Assembly: GCF_029309835.1 (NCBI RefSeq)
Contig: NZ_JARJHL010000017.1
Span: 434,001-498,000 of the forward strand
Length of the DNA stretch: 64,000 bases
Direction: 5' to 3'
Origin: Paracoccus sp. DMF-8
GTDB lineage: Bacteria; Pseudomonadota; Alphaproteobacteria; Rhodobacterales; Rhodobacteraceae
Below, one piece after another: positions 1 through 8,709 of this stretch (positions within the stretch are counted from its first letter, which is position 1; every line of letters starts with the position of its first letter). The position numbers were made by a program, and so were the translations under genes. A model generated the notes under the pieces. That model was not told the origin of the DNA and made no database searches. It saw only the letters and a program-made list of their open reading frames with translations.

Positions 1-1414
1 CCGTTCCCATGTCCTGCGTCATCTGCCGGTGATAGGCGCCCGTCGCATCCAGAAGCAGCAGGGTATGCCCCGTTGGTGCGGTATCCATGACAACAAAGGC
101 CCCGCGCGCCTCGGCCACGATGCGCGAGAAGGCGTGGAACACCGCCACCTCCTCGGTGCAGGGCGAGGCGAGGTCTTCCCGCATCAGCGCGCGGTCAGCT
201 TCGTCCTGATCGCGGCCCTTGGTGGCCAGAACCTTCTCGACATAGCGTGCTGTCTCGACCACGGGGTCGATCCGATCCACAGTCAGGCCGTCAAGGTTGC
301 CGTCGACCACAAGCGACACATGCGCCGCTGGATCGGTCGTCGTCGAATGGACCTTGTGGCCCCGTTTCACCAGACCCACCGCCACGGCAGCAGCGACGGT
401 CGTCTTGCCGACGCCGCCCTTGCCCATCACCATGATCAGGCCCCGCCCCGGCTGCGCCAGTTCGTCAACCATCGCATCGAGACCTGCGCCGTCGATCCCC
501 GCAGGCACCACCGCCGCCGCCACTGGCCGCTCGTCTTGGAAGAGCGCACGCAGGGCGGGCAGGCCCACCATGTCGAAAGACCGGAGCGGCACCTCGTCTC
601 GTGGCAGCGCAGCAAGGTTTGCGGGCAGCGCCGCGATCACCGCCGCATGATCGCGGGCAAGTCCTTCTGCTACCGCATCGCCCTGACCGGAGGCATGGAA
701 TACACCGTTGATGACAAGCCTCTGGTTGCCCAGACCCAGTGCCCGCAGTTCGTCCGATGTTCGCGCCGCTTCGCGGACCGCACCGCGATCGGCCCGGGTG
801 ACCAGAACGATCGACGTCTGCCCCGGATCAGACAGCGTCGCCAGCGCCGCCTTGAAGCGTTCCTCCTGCATCTTCAGCCCGGAATGAGGTCCAAGGCAGG
901 ACGCCCCGCGATCATTGCCTTTAAGGAAACCCGTCCATGCCCGCGGCAGGCTCAGCAGGCGCAGTGTATGCCCCGTAGGTGCCGTGTCGAAGATGACATG
1001 GTCGAACCCCTCCACGTCGCCCGCCAGGAGGCCGACGAATTCGTCGAAAGCCGCGATCTCGATGGTGCAGGCACCCGAGAGTTGTTCGCGCACCGTGGCG
1101 CGGTCCTCATCCGTTGCCTCGGGCCCCATCTGGTCCAAGACGCGGATCCGGTAATCCTCGGCCGCCTTGTCAGGGTCAATGTTCATGGCGAACAAGCCCG
1201 GCGCATCCGGGACGGGCTTTGGCTGATCCGACAGAGCCACTCCGAGCATCTCATCCGGGTTCGAGGCCGGGTCCGTGCTGACCAGCATTACCCGCCGCCC
1301 AGCATCCGCGAGGGACAGCGCCACCGCGCAACTCAGAGAAGTCTTCCCCACCCCGCCTTTGCCAGTGAAGAAAAGGTAGCGGGTGGGATCCTGGAACGGT
1401 TCGGCTTGCGGCAA
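1..1414 (-). CDS. arsA: Arsenical pump-driving ATPase ArsA (partial, C-terminus off the window)
   Basis: ArsA is the cytosolic ATPase that energises the ArsB arsenite/antimonite exporter. The minus-strand frame is open from a TTG at 1414 to the left edge, giving about 471 residues, so the end of the protein is missing. It shows the duplicated ArsA architecture: a P-loop GKGGVGKT at residues 18-25 and again near residue 328, each followed by the DTAPTGHT motif (near residues 143 and 441). TTG is preferred as start because an AGGAG box lies 6 nt upstream and the protein then begins just before the first P-loop. No arsD or arsR is seen on the upstream side. A long plus-strand open frame over the same DNA is only its shadow. 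Confidence 0.93.
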   Translation of the reverse strand, partial: MPQAEPFQDPTRYLFFTGKGGVGKTSLSCAVALSLADAGRRVMLVSTDPASNPDEMLGVALSDQPKPVPDAPGLFAMNIDPDKAAEDYRIRVLDQMGPEATDEDRATVREQLSGACTIEIAAFDEFVGLLAGDVEGFDHVIFDTAPTGHTLRLLSLPRAWTGFLKGNDRGASCLGPHSGLKMQEERFKAALATLSDPGQTSIVLVTRADRGAVREAARTSDELRALGLGNQRLVINGVFHASGQGDAVAEGLARDHAAVIAALPANLAALPRDEVPLRSFDMVGLPALRALFQDERPVAAAVVPAGIDGAGLDAMVDELAQPGRGLIMVMGKGGVGKTTVAAAVAVGLVKRGHKVHSTTTDPAAHVSLVVDGNLDGLTVDRIDPVVETARYVEKVLATKGRDQDEADRALMREDLASPCTEEVAVFHAFSRIVAEARGAFVVMDTAPTGHTLLLLDATGAYHRQMTQDMGT

Positions 1415-1494
1415 TTGGATCTCCTGAAAACCGGATTATTCTACATCGATTGGGCTCATGCGGACGATGACCTGCATCAAGACCGACCGCAACC

Positions 1495-1514
1495 GGACTG
1501 TCACTCGACAGTCC
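1495..1514. repeat. Inverted repeat between the toxin gene and arsA
   Basis: GGACTGT and ACAGTCC form a perfect 7-bp inverted repeat around a 6-nt spacer, 81 nt upstream of the arsA start. It could be an operator or a weak hairpin. There is no T-run, so an intrinsic terminator is unlikely. Confidence 0.3.
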
Positions 1515-1593
1515 TCAGCGGCTAAGGCAGGGCATTGACGGTCTCGGTCGGAGCAACTCCTTCCAATATGTCGTTGGTCATTTCGCAGGCCGA

Positions 1594-1899
1594 TTAGGGC
1601 GATGTTCGCTTTTGCGGACTACGCTCCCTGTCGCGAATGACCCAATCCGCGTCGCCATAGGTAACGGCGTAGATCAGCACCTCGGCGGCATCGTCATCCA
1701 CCATAAAGCCGATGACGGCTTTTCGCCCGGCCGGGATGGCACGCAGTCCGGGGACAATTTCGGTTCGGAGACTTCCCTTGTGCGGCGTGTCCCCCTGGGT
1801 AGCGATGGCGGTCTCAATCTCGGTCATCTTCCGCGCCGCGAAATCCGTCCCGGCATAATCGAGGATCCATCGTGCGATGGCGTCGAGATCACGCGCCAC
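1594..1899 (-). CDS. RelE/ParE-superfamily toxin, apparently without antitoxin
   Basis: About 101 residues from a GTG start. The layout is that of RelE/ParE-type toxins: an N-terminal helix with 'DLDAIARWILDYAG', a basic central part ending 'PGLRAIPAGRKAVIGF', and a C-terminal strand 'VLIYAVTYGDADW'. Codons for a few more residues in frame before the GTG (reading HPLV) also fit the family, so the start may be a little upstream with a non-standard codon. Only about 150 nt separate it from the tRNA terminator. No ribbon-helix-helix antitoxin fits there, so this is probably an orphan or remnant toxin. Chromosomal side of the tRNA junction. Confidence 0.65.
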   Translation of the reverse strand: MARDLDAIARWILDYAGTDFAARKMTEIETAIATQGDTPHKGSLRTEIVPGLRAIPAGRKAVIGFMVDDDAAEVLIYAVTYGDADWVIRDRERSPQKRTSP

Positions 1900-2045
1900 G
1901 AGAGGGTGGAACGAGCGGATGCATCAGATGGACCGGTTTCGGGAGGATCTTCCGAAGTGACGGATGGCTCCGACGACGATTATCCGCACCGTCGATGGGG
2001 GGCTGGTAAAGCGTTGACCAGGTGTTGACAAGAATTTGGAATGAC

Positions 2046-2072
2046 AAAAGCCGAGCGTTATGCTCGGCTTTT
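2046..2072 (-). terminator. Intrinsic terminator of the tRNA-fMet transcription unit
   Basis: AAAAGCCGAGC and GCTCGGCTTTT form an 11-bp stem around a 5-nt loop, with A/T tails on both sides so it could work in both directions. It sits 26 nt beyond the CCA end of the tRNA fragment on the same strand, as expected for the native terminator of the tRNA gene. Confidence 0.8.
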
Positions 2073-2097
2073 AAGTCTCTGATATTACGAATTATTT

Positions 2098-2144
2098 TGG
2101 TTGCGGGGGCAGGATTTGAACCTGCGGCCTTCAGGTTATGAGCC
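2098..2144 (-). tRNA. 3' fragment of initiator tRNA-fMet(CAU), presumed element attachment site
   Basis: Read on the minus strand this is the 3' 47 nt of an alphaproteobacterial initiator tRNA: anticodon loop CTCATAA, the T arm with GGTTCAAATCC, acceptor 3' strand CCCCCGC followed by A-ACCA (A72, as in initiators). Similarity stops abruptly at 2144, where the 5' half should begin, so the tRNA is only a 3' piece. Tyrosine recombinases often integrate in tRNA 3' ends and leave such a duplicate at the distal junction. The terminator to the left and the integrase to the right fit an element starting at 2145. No intact copy is seen elsewhere in the window. Confidence 0.85.
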
Positions 2145-2416
2145 GGATTTCAATGAAGACGCAAAGTTCATCTCTATCAATCTCTTAAACAAAAATGTGC
2201 TGTCTGACCGCGCTCTTGTTGACGGATCCTGGCTGCACCAAACGCTATAGCGTTGGATTCCACGCGTCAAAGCGACGTTCAAAGCGATCCTAAGGTTGAG
2301 GTGGCGTTGAGGTGCCAGGGAAATGGGCGAAATCACTTTAATCGCAGAGACGAAACCAAAAGGACGACAAACATCTCAACCGAGCTCCACCGTTCAACTC
2401 AGCAACAAAAACTTAA
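2145..2416. other. Element end to ptuB: no gene recognised
   Basis: This 272-bp stretch is visibly richer in A and T than the arsA side. I see no convincing coding frame, tRNA or repeat in it. It probably holds the integrase core/arm sites of the attachment region and the 3' untranslated end of the PtuAB operon. Confidence 0.4.
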
Positions 2417-3253
2417 CTATATGTTCTTAAAGCCTCCTTCTATATACCACTCACAATCACAAAGGACTGAAAACATAGCGTGTTCCCAGGAGTCCTTTCG
2501 CCTGCTACTTCTGCGTAAATGGTCGGACAGTTCATCTCTAACCGAGACCCAATCATTGTCGTCATGAAATTTCGAAAATGTCTCCTTTAGGTCGTCAAGC
2601 ATGACAATAGCATTTGATGTGTAGAGCTCATTAAGCTTGAGACGGGAAAAATGACTCTTAATCTTCGCAAATGCCCTATCGCTCACACCCTCTGGCCTCC
2701 TCGCTCGAAACTCTATTTCGATAGGGCTTTCCTGGAGGATCACAAAGTCAAGCCATTGAACGCCGCTGAAATCATCGAAGTAAGGATGCATAAACTGCTT
2801 ATCCTCAGCGTTTGGCATAGTATGCTTCTTTGCCTCATTGCACCTAGAGCAAATCGGTACAAGATTCAGCGGATTAACTGCATGTCGAAAATAACTAGAC
2901 TTGGGCAGATGATGATCCAATGCGGTAACGGTACTTTCTGAACACATTGGACATTTTTTCCTAGGAGCAGACGCAAGCAGTCTCTCGTACTCTTCACGGC
3001 ACACACCGGACTTCTTAACCAATTGATCACTGTACAGTGAAAGAAGATCATCCTTCTCAAAACTGCCCACCTTACTGGATCGAGGAAATTCTACTACACT
3101 CTCCAATTCCATAGCGGCCTGATAGGCAACATATTCCTGCTCAATGATTGGCGAAACCGCGGGGAGAAGCGCCTCTAAACGCACAGACTGCGCAGTGGCA
3201 CAACGACGAAAAATCTCAAGTGGATCAATTTGCGGCCTTGGAATACTGAGCAT
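2417..3253 (-). CDS. ptuB: HNH endonuclease, Septu-like PtuB
   Basis: 278 residues with an HNH core: CPMC near residues 98-101, 'LDHHLPKS' shortly after, then 'NPLNLVPICSRCNEAKK' near residues 120-140. The two CxxC pairs are probably zinc-binding and the HH is the catalytic histidine region. The ATG lies 2 nt after the stop of the upstream ATPase gene, so the two are translationally coupled. An AAA ATPase plus a small HNH protein in one operon is the Septu (PtuA-PtuB) arrangement, in which the complex cleaves DNA during phage infection. The assignment rests on gene pairing and motifs, not on alignment. A retron Ec78-type version is unlikely, as no reverse transcriptase is near. Confidence 0.75.
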   Translation of the reverse strand: MLSIPRPQIDPLEIFRRCATAQSVRLEALLPAVSPIIEQEYVAYQAAMELESVVEFPRSSKVGSFEKDDLLSLYSDQLVKKSGVCREEYERLLASAPRKKCPMCSESTVTALDHHLPKSSYFRHAVNPLNLVPICSRCNEAKKHTMPNAEDKQFMHPYFDDFSGVQWLDFVILQESPIEIEFRARRPEGVSDRAFAKIKSHFSRLKLNELYTSNAIVMLDDLKETFSKFHDDNDWVSVRDELSDHLRRSSRRKDSWEHAMFSVLCDCEWYIEGGFKNI

Positions 3254-3255
3254 AG

Positions 3256-4833
3256 TTACTTTTTATTCTTCTGCCTGATCATGGAACGCGCAAGTGCACG
3301 GGCCTCACCACCAAGTTGGCCTCCAAATGACTCCATGATCTTCTCGAAATCATCAAACTTTTCAGCGGCTTCCAAAATCATCCTGTAAAAGCCTGTATTC
3401 AACAGCTCGTGGCTGAATACTTCACGAGTCAGCTGTCCAACATTCTCACCAAATGTTTCGCCGTCTGGCCTGCATCCTACTAGGAACCGCCCAGTTCGAT
3501 TCAAAATCCAGACGCAGCTGGCAGGGACTTCCTGAAGAACAACTGGAGAGTGCGTTGCAACCACAGCGACACCATTCCGCTCTCCCATTAGATATGAGAC
3601 GGCGCGAACGAATGCAGAAGTCAACGGTGGATGTAGATGCGCTTCTGGCTCGTCAATTAGCGTGAGCGAGCGTTCTTCAGTTACCTCAATCAAGCGGGTA
3701 ACTATCAGAAGAATAATCAAATGACCTGAACTCAGTCGGCGAAGGAGCTTATTAACATCGTTCTGCCACTTGCTTTTGTCGACGAAATCCTTCCCCGAGG
3801 CGTTCGAGAGCGACGATATCTCTGCTTCCTTGAAGAGCGGGTCGCTTTCAAGAATTTCCAGGCAAGCATGCCAGCGCTCTCGCCTAACACCCTGCAAGCA
3901 CGCCTCCATACTCAGAATGAACTCGGCAAAGAGATCGTCAAAAGACTTAGGTGCGAGCGAACCATCCTTTCCATCTGCAAACTTCATCAAGCCTACATAA
4001 GAGTACTTCACACCTGCGGGCAGAGACTTTTGTGAAATCGGCCCAAATCTATCGAATGGGCTGTATGACACGAGTGAAAGTGCCGTGAAGTACTCTTGAT
4101 CTGGAACCCAACCTTCGTCTCCCTCTGGCGTCTCTAAGCTACCAACTTGCTCATCACCATCTTTGATCTTGAGAACGCCTTGGATTAGCCCCCTGAATAG
4201 CGTTGTCTTCCCAACGCCATTTCGGCCGATGATAGCATGAACGTTAGTTGGGGGTGTTGTGTGCGGCCGGACGTTGAAATTTAGGCGCACATCTGATCCA
4301 TGAGGGTCCTTCTGAGGAAAAAGATACGAGAAATCAAACTGACTAAGGTTTGAATTGCCAATTGCAAGCTCATGGAGACGCTCTCTCAGATGCCTCTCAC
4401 CGATGTCTCTGAGTAACGATTTCCTCATTGCGGGGTGCTGAGCATAACGATCAAAGATTAGAAGATCATATGCGCAATCCCTGAGATTCTGCAGAATTTC
4501 ATTTCCGATTGCCGGAGCTAGCGAGCGAACACTTTCATAATAGTTCTCCCCTTGCCCAACTGAGAAGAAGTCCTCTGGCAGTTTGGAAAAGCTCTCTGGG
4601 AGTTCCGGAGCGTTCGTCTTGTACGGCTCTTGACCAGTCTTTTGATCCTCAGAGACCATACGCTCCTGAGCAATTTTCACACTCCCAAGTGAGTGCAATT
4701 CGCCCCCTTCAGAAACGTAATAGGCCGTGAACTGGGTAACCCAATAGAACCAGTCGTTCCAGTTATCGTGTATCAGATATACCGCATTACGCTCTGGAGA
4801 TTTCGGAAAATCCGCACAATAAAAGAAATTCAA
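3256..4833 (-). CDS. ptuA: ABC/SMC-like ATPase, Septu-like PtuA
   Basis: 525 residues. Walker A 'GRNGVGKTT' lies near residue 205, an ABC-type signature 'RLSSGHLIIL' follows near 370, Walker B 'LTLIDEPEAHLHP' near 390 and the switch histidine in 'VVATHSPVVLQE' after that. This is the RecF/OLD-like ATPase fold without a TOPRIM domain, as in PtuA. I chose the TTG at 4833 because AAGGAGGT sits just upstream (4-nt gap) and the protein then starts 'MNFFYCADFPKSPERNAVYL'; an ATG at 4902 would add 23 residues that look non-coding. First gene of the ptuA-ptuB operon. The lower GC than the flanks suggests recent acquisition. Confidence 0.75.
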   Translation of the reverse strand: MNFFYCADFPKSPERNAVYLIHDNWNDWFYWVTQFTAYYVSEGGELHSLGSVKIAQERMVSEDQKTGQEPYKTNAPELPESFSKLPEDFFSVGQGENYYESVRSLAPAIGNEILQNLRDCAYDLLIFDRYAQHPAMRKSLLRDIGERHLRERLHELAIGNSNLSQFDFSYLFPQKDPHGSDVRLNFNVRPHTTPPTNVHAIIGRNGVGKTTLFRGLIQGVLKIKDGDEQVGSLETPEGDEGWVPDQEYFTALSLVSYSPFDRFGPISQKSLPAGVKYSYVGLMKFADGKDGSLAPKSFDDLFAEFILSMEACLQGVRRERWHACLEILESDPLFKEAEISSLSNASGKDFVDKSKWQNDVNKLLRRLSSGHLIILLIVTRLIEVTEERSLTLIDEPEAHLHPPLTSAFVRAVSYLMGERNGVAVVATHSPVVLQEVPASCVWILNRTGRFLVGCRPDGETFGENVGQLTREVFSHELLNTGFYRMILEAAEKFDDFEKIMESFGGQLGGEARALARSMIRQKNKK

Positions 4834-5157
4834 AATACCTCCTTGCACACTATCCTGTGCCACTTTCGCATGAGGGCGTGCTGGATCACCGTGTCTCGCC
4901 ACATGTTATCCATTCCCATGGTCAGATCAATGCTGCTTGGGAGGTTACCTGGCTCCGATGACTACTGCATGGTGCTTGATCGAGGCCTCGCCGCCGCGGG
5001 TATCTGGTTGGTTGCAGACGCTTGGACGGATTGGTGCGCTCCGACGCTAGCGGCGTCTCGGCGCTGACAGCCCGATAAGCGTTCTCGGTTATATGAAGCA
5101 CACCACGCGCGCCGCAAAACATCGTAAACCGATTAGGAGCTTTATGCCCCGGTGCAT
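4834..5157. other. Upstream region of ptuA and of the integrase gene
   Basis: About 320 bp between the diverging ptuA and integrase genes. The composition changes from AT-rich (ptuA side) to GC-rich near 4900. I see no gene with coding character. Promoters for both directions should be here, but no strong -35/-10 pair stands out. Confidence 0.4.
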
Positions 5158-5201
5158 TTCCGGTCTCCGCCTCCTTTCCGGTCTTCCCTCCATGCTTGCC
5201 T
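5158..5201 (+). promoter_or_regulatory. Shared regulatory module upstream of the integrase
   Basis: TTCCGGT occurs at 5158 and 5176 (18 bp apart), with CTCCGCCT after the first copy and TGCTTGCCT at 5193, 35 bp from the first. The same set with the same spacing occurs at 8622-8665. The module ends 43 bp before the integrase ATG. Probably binding sites for a common regulator; the factor is unknown. Confidence 0.55.
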
Positions 5202-5243
5202 TGATCCAGGCGCAGATCCACGCCTCATGTCGGGACGAGCAAG

Positions 5244-6644
5244 ATGGAGCGATGCATAGTCAAGAGGCTGAAACTGAACGAGAAAACCGTCCGTGAGGCG
5301 GCGAACCTGGGGCGGGACTACCAGATCTTCGACACGGATGTGCGGGGGTTCTCGGTCACCATCTACCCTTCCGGAAACCGGGCCTTCACGCTGGACTACC
5401 GGGTCGCCGGGCGCCAGCGGCGGATGACCATCGGGCGCTGGCCGGAATGGACCGCGACGGCCGCCCGCGAACGGGCCAAGCAGCTACGGCGCGAGATCGA
5501 CGAAGGTGGCGATCCCCTCAGCCAGCGCCAGGCGGCACGGGAAGCGCCGCGGATCAGTGATCTGATCGACCGCTATCTGGCTGAACACACGCCCAACCTC
5601 GCGCCCCGCAGCGCGGCCGACCATCACACCATCATGCACAAGCTGGTCGGCCCGGACTGGAACAAGAAGCTGGTGACAGAGATCACCAAGGCCGATGTCG
5701 AGAAGCTCCTGAACAAGATCGCCGCGGGCCGAGCCCGGCCGTCGAAGGCGAAGCCAAACAACAGGGCGCGCAAGCTGCAGGGGCCGAAGCCCACGCCGGT
5801 GCGCGCCAACCGGGTGGGCGAGGTGCTGCGCAAGATGTTTTCGCTCTCCATCGAATGGGGCATGCGCACCGACAACCCGGCCAGCGGCTTTCGCCGCCGG
5901 ATCGAGACGGAGCGGGAACGGTTCCTGTCGCCCGACGAGATCGCCCGTCTGGCAAAGGTGCTGGATGCGGCCGAGGACCAGCGCGCGGCCGGGATCATCC
6001 GGCTCTGCATGCTGACTGGCGCCCGGGTGGGCGAGGTGCGGCAGGCGCGGTTCGAACAGTTCAACCTCGATCTGCTCAGCTGGTCGAAGCCCGCTTCGAC
6101 GACCAAGCAGCGCAAGATCCACCGCATCCCGATTTCCGACGACGTCGCGGCCATCGTCCGCCAGCGCAGCCTGCTGGTCCCGCGTGGAAATCCGTGGCTG
6201 TTCCCCGGCGACACACCCGGCCAGCCAGTCAAGGAAATCCGCCGGTTCTGGGTCGGGATCCAGAAGCAGGCCAACCTGCCCGGTGTCCGGATCCACGACC
6301 TGCGTCACACTTTCGCGTCTCTCCTTGTCAGCGGCGGGGCCTCGCTCGAAATGATCGGCAAGCTGCTGGGCCATTCGCAGATGACGACGACCCAGCGGTA
6401 TGCGCATCTGATGGACTCGCCCCTCCGCCACGGGGTGAATGTCGTCGCCAGCATCTTCCGGCCGCGGCCGCAGCTAGTCCATGACGCCGACCAGAGCAGA
6501 AAAGCGCCTGATCGCGGCGCGCGGCCGGTCAGTCCCGCTCGCGCAGCACCCGCCAGATCGGCGCGATCTTCTTGCGAGTTGTGCTTTCCTCGGGAATGTC
6601 GCCGTTCGGCGAGTTCTGGGCGAACCAGTCCTGCACCTCATTGA
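5244..6644 (+). CDS. Tyrosine recombinase / phage-type integrase
   Basis: 466 residues. An N-terminal DUF4102-like arm-binding domain comes first (residues 5-95, including 'GFSVTIYPSGNRAFTLDYRV'), then a SAM-like core-binding domain and the catalytic domain. Catalytic residues are visible: Arg in 'GARVGE' (about 260), 'HDLRHTF' (about 350-356), 'LLGHSQ' and the nucleophile Tyr in 'TTTQRYAH' (about 386). It should catalyse site-specific integration and excision of the element that ends at the tRNA-fMet fragment. The last 50 or so residues are Arg/Ala/Pro-rich and overlap the opposite gene's 3' end, so the true C-terminus may be nearer 6480. Confidence 0.93.
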   Translation: MERCIVKRLKLNEKTVREAANLGRDYQIFDTDVRGFSVTIYPSGNRAFTLDYRVAGRQRRMTIGRWPEWTATAARERAKQLRREIDEGGDPLSQRQAAREAPRISDLIDRYLAEHTPNLAPRSAADHHTIMHKLVGPDWNKKLVTEITKADVEKLLNKIAAGRARPSKAKPNNRARKLQGPKPTPVRANRVGEVLRKMFSLSIEWGMRTDNPASGFRRRIETERERFLSPDEIARLAKVLDAAEDQRAAGIIRLCMLTGARVGEVRQARFEQFNLDLLSWSKPASTTKQRKIHRIPISDDVAAIVRQRSLLVPRGNPWLFPGDTPGQPVKEIRRFWVGIQKQANLPGVRIHDLRHTFASLLVSGGASLEMIGKLLGHSQMTTTQRYAHLMDSPLRHGVNVVASIFRPRPQLVHDADQSRKAPDRGARPVSPARAAPARSARSSCELCFPRECRRSASSGRTSPAPH

Positions 6645-7126
6645 TCAGTTCGCCCTGCGTCGCGGGCAGGCCCTGTTCGTTAATGCGGCGGAACAGCATC
6701 AGGTTCACCTCTTCCCAATCGTATCGAGGCGCGGATCCCGGCGGGGATGCCGGGCGCCGCAGCAGATCGCGCTCGTCCTCGAACTTGTGGACCTCGTCGG
6801 CCAAGAGCAGCAGGTCGGTGATCTTCACCAGCACCCCATCGGTCGGGTCGGTGATGAACTGCCACTCGGTGGTTCCGGGCAGCCGGATCCGGTAGACGCG
6901 GCATTCCTCGTCGCTCGGCCCATGGCGACGGAACATCCGCATCATGTCGGCCGCGCTCACCTCGTACGATTCCCGCCACGGGCTGCCTGCCGCAGATGAC
7001 CGAGGCGATGCTGGTGTTCAGCGAGAGAAGACCGGTCGCGGACCACCCGGCGACATCGGCAGCAGTGCAACCCCAGCGAGCAGAAATCTCGGTCAGGGAA
7101 TAGAAGGGGCGGGGCGGCAGGTTCAT
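6529..7126 (-). CDS. Phage-type HTH protein of unknown function, frameshifted
   Basis: Two overlapping frames together make one protein. The N-terminus starts at the ATG at 7126 (MNLPPRPFYSLTEISARWGC, a MerR-like helix-turn-helix) behind a TCTCCT-complement ribosome site (AGGAGA). The C-terminal 143 residues lie in another frame from about 6960 ('AADMMRMFRRHG' to 'KKIAPIWRVLRERD'). The switch falls around 6960-6975, so one base is gained or lost there. Similar-looking proteins occur in rhodobacterial prophages, but I know no function. It converges on and overlaps the integrase 3' end by about 115 bp. Confidence 0.6.
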
Positions 7127-7187
7127 CGCGGCGGTCTCCTTTCTGCAATCGATAAATCCCAGGTCAGAAAGGCATGCGGCAGGGATG

Positions 7188-7201
7188 CTGTTTGCAAACA
7201 G
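7188..7201. promoter_or_regulatory. Perfect 14-bp palindrome, candidate operator
   Basis: CTGTTTGCAAACAG is a perfect palindrome 61 bp upstream of the minus-strand HTH gene and in the divergent region before the WYL regulator gene. Its position suits a repressor site; the factor is unknown. Confidence 0.45.
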
Positions 7202-7372
7202 AGACTTGTCGGCGCGTGTTTGGATGTCGGCACCATTTCCCCGCCCCTCCCACAAGGCGTGCGTTATTGTTCGGGCTGGATTGCCCGTCATTGGCCGTCG
7301 GGGATCATGGGAATCGCCTTGATCTGACGGTTTCAGGCTACTCGCCTTTCGCGCGAATTTGCACTATCTCAC

Positions 7373-7393
7373 CCTGACAGGTTCGGTCAGGGA
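7373..7393. promoter_or_regulatory. Inverted repeat directly before the WYL regulator gene
   Basis: CCCTGAC and GTCAGGG flank a 7-nt spacer and end 9 bp before the regulator start codon. A site overlapping the leader of a transcription-factor gene suggests autoregulation. Confidence 0.45.
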
Positions 7394-7402
7394 TCAAGAA
7401 GT

Positions 7403-8589
7403 GTGAACAAGCGTCTGGGCAAGGCCATCGACATCATGCGGCTGGCAGAAGTGGCCGCCGCGCAGGCGGACGGAATCAGCCTGGTGCAGATCACCGAGAC
7501 CTTCGGCGTGAACCTGCGCACCGCGCAGCGCATGTCGAAGGCGCTGGAGGCAGCCTTTCCCATGGTCGAGACCCGCATCGACAAGGACCGGCGCAAGTGG
7601 TGGAAACTGAACGAGCAGAAACTGCTCCATGGGCAGGGCATTCGGGACAGCGAATTGTCGGCGCTGGAGATGGGCATTCGCCGCGCCGAGCGGGACGGTG
7701 CCGCAACCGAGGTTTCGGCGCTGACCTCGCTGCGGGACCGGCTTCTTGCCACCATGCCATCCTCCCACGCACGCCGCGCCGAGGCGGATGCTGAGGCGGT
7801 GCTGGAAGCCCGTGGCCATGCCTGCCGCCCCGGGCCGCGAGCCAAGTACGATCCCATAACCCTCGGGACCATCGACGCGGCGCTGAAGGGTCCGTTCACG
7901 ATGCAGATCGACTATGCCGGGGCACAGGACGCCAGCCCGCGAACGCGGCAGATCGAACCCTATGGCGTGCTGTTCGGCATGCGTGGCTACCTGATCGCCC
8001 GCGAGATCGGGAACGGGTCAAGCTTCCGGCATTTCCGACTCGACCGGATCCGCAAGGCTCAGCTGATGGCGTCGTCCTTCAAGCGCGATCCGGATTTCGA
8101 CCTGCGCGCCCATGCCGCCCGCGCCTTCGGCTCGTTTCACTCGGAGGCAGAGTTGGCCCCGGTCGAATGGCGGTTCTCGCCTGCGGCGGCGCCTGTTGCG
8201 CGCGACTTCCTGTTTCATCCCGACCAGGAGGTGACGACCGAGGGCGACGGCAGCCTGACCGTCCGCTTCACAGCCGGAGGGTGGCTCGAGATGGCCTGGC
8301 ACCTCTGCAGTGGGGCGACACCGTCGAGGTGCTCTCGCCGCCCGAACTGCGGGCCATGGTCGAGGCGCACCGCCGACCGGACTTCCCCGCCCTACCCCGA
8401 CACCGCACCGCCGGAACGGCAGCGTCCCGTTCCGGCCCACCGTCGCAGCCATGTGTCGATGATTGCGGATCAGCGCGGCGATCCGCGCCAATCCGCAGAA
8501 TCAACGCGCGCACAATCACCGGAAATGGCGGAATGGCGCTGGGCGCATCTGCAATTCCGGTTTCCGGGCAGGCCAGCAATCCCCAATGA
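7403..8589 (+). CDS. WYL-domain transcriptional regulator, frameshifted near the C-terminus
   Basis: A winged-helix N-terminus ('RTAQRMSKALEAAFP' near residues 35-50) is followed by a WYL domain (residues about 155-230; 'QIDYAGA', 'PYGVLFGMRGYLIA') and a WCX-type C-terminal domain. WYL proteins regulate phage, CRISPR and other defence loci in response to nucleic-acid ligands. The frame from the GTG at 7403 is good to about 8300 ('GWLEMAWHL'). The natural continuation 'LQWGDTVEVLSPPELRAM' is in the next frame, so one base seems missing at about 8300. It lies upstream of the phage early operon and is a candidate for its control. Confidence 0.8.
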
Positions 8590-8621
8590 AACTTGGGCCG
8601 GAATGGCCCTTTGCCTGTCAG

Positions 8622-8665
8622 TTCCGGTCTCCGCCTAGGTTCCGGTCCCACCGCTCTGCTTGCCT
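8622..8665 (+). promoter_or_regulatory. Shared regulatory module upstream of the early operon
   Basis: TTCCGGT at 8622 and 8640 (18 bp apart), CTCCGCCT after the first copy and TGCTTGCCT at 8657, the same order and spacing as at 5158-5201. It ends 45 bp before the HTH gene start. Further TTCCGG half-sites lie just upstream (8518-8575). Confidence 0.55.
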
Positions 8666-8709
8666 CGCCCCGTCTCCGGCATCGACCGGGATCTGGATGG
8701 GAGTACGAG

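Noticed and set aside
29..1525. Long plus-strand open frame of about 498 codons
   Set aside because: It is antisense to arsA, whose frame has both P-loops and DTAPTGHT motifs; the plus translation has no domain character.
2417..4833. Retron with PtuAB effector
   Set aside because: No reverse transcriptase gene or msr/msd-like inverted repeats between the tRNA fragment and the integrase.
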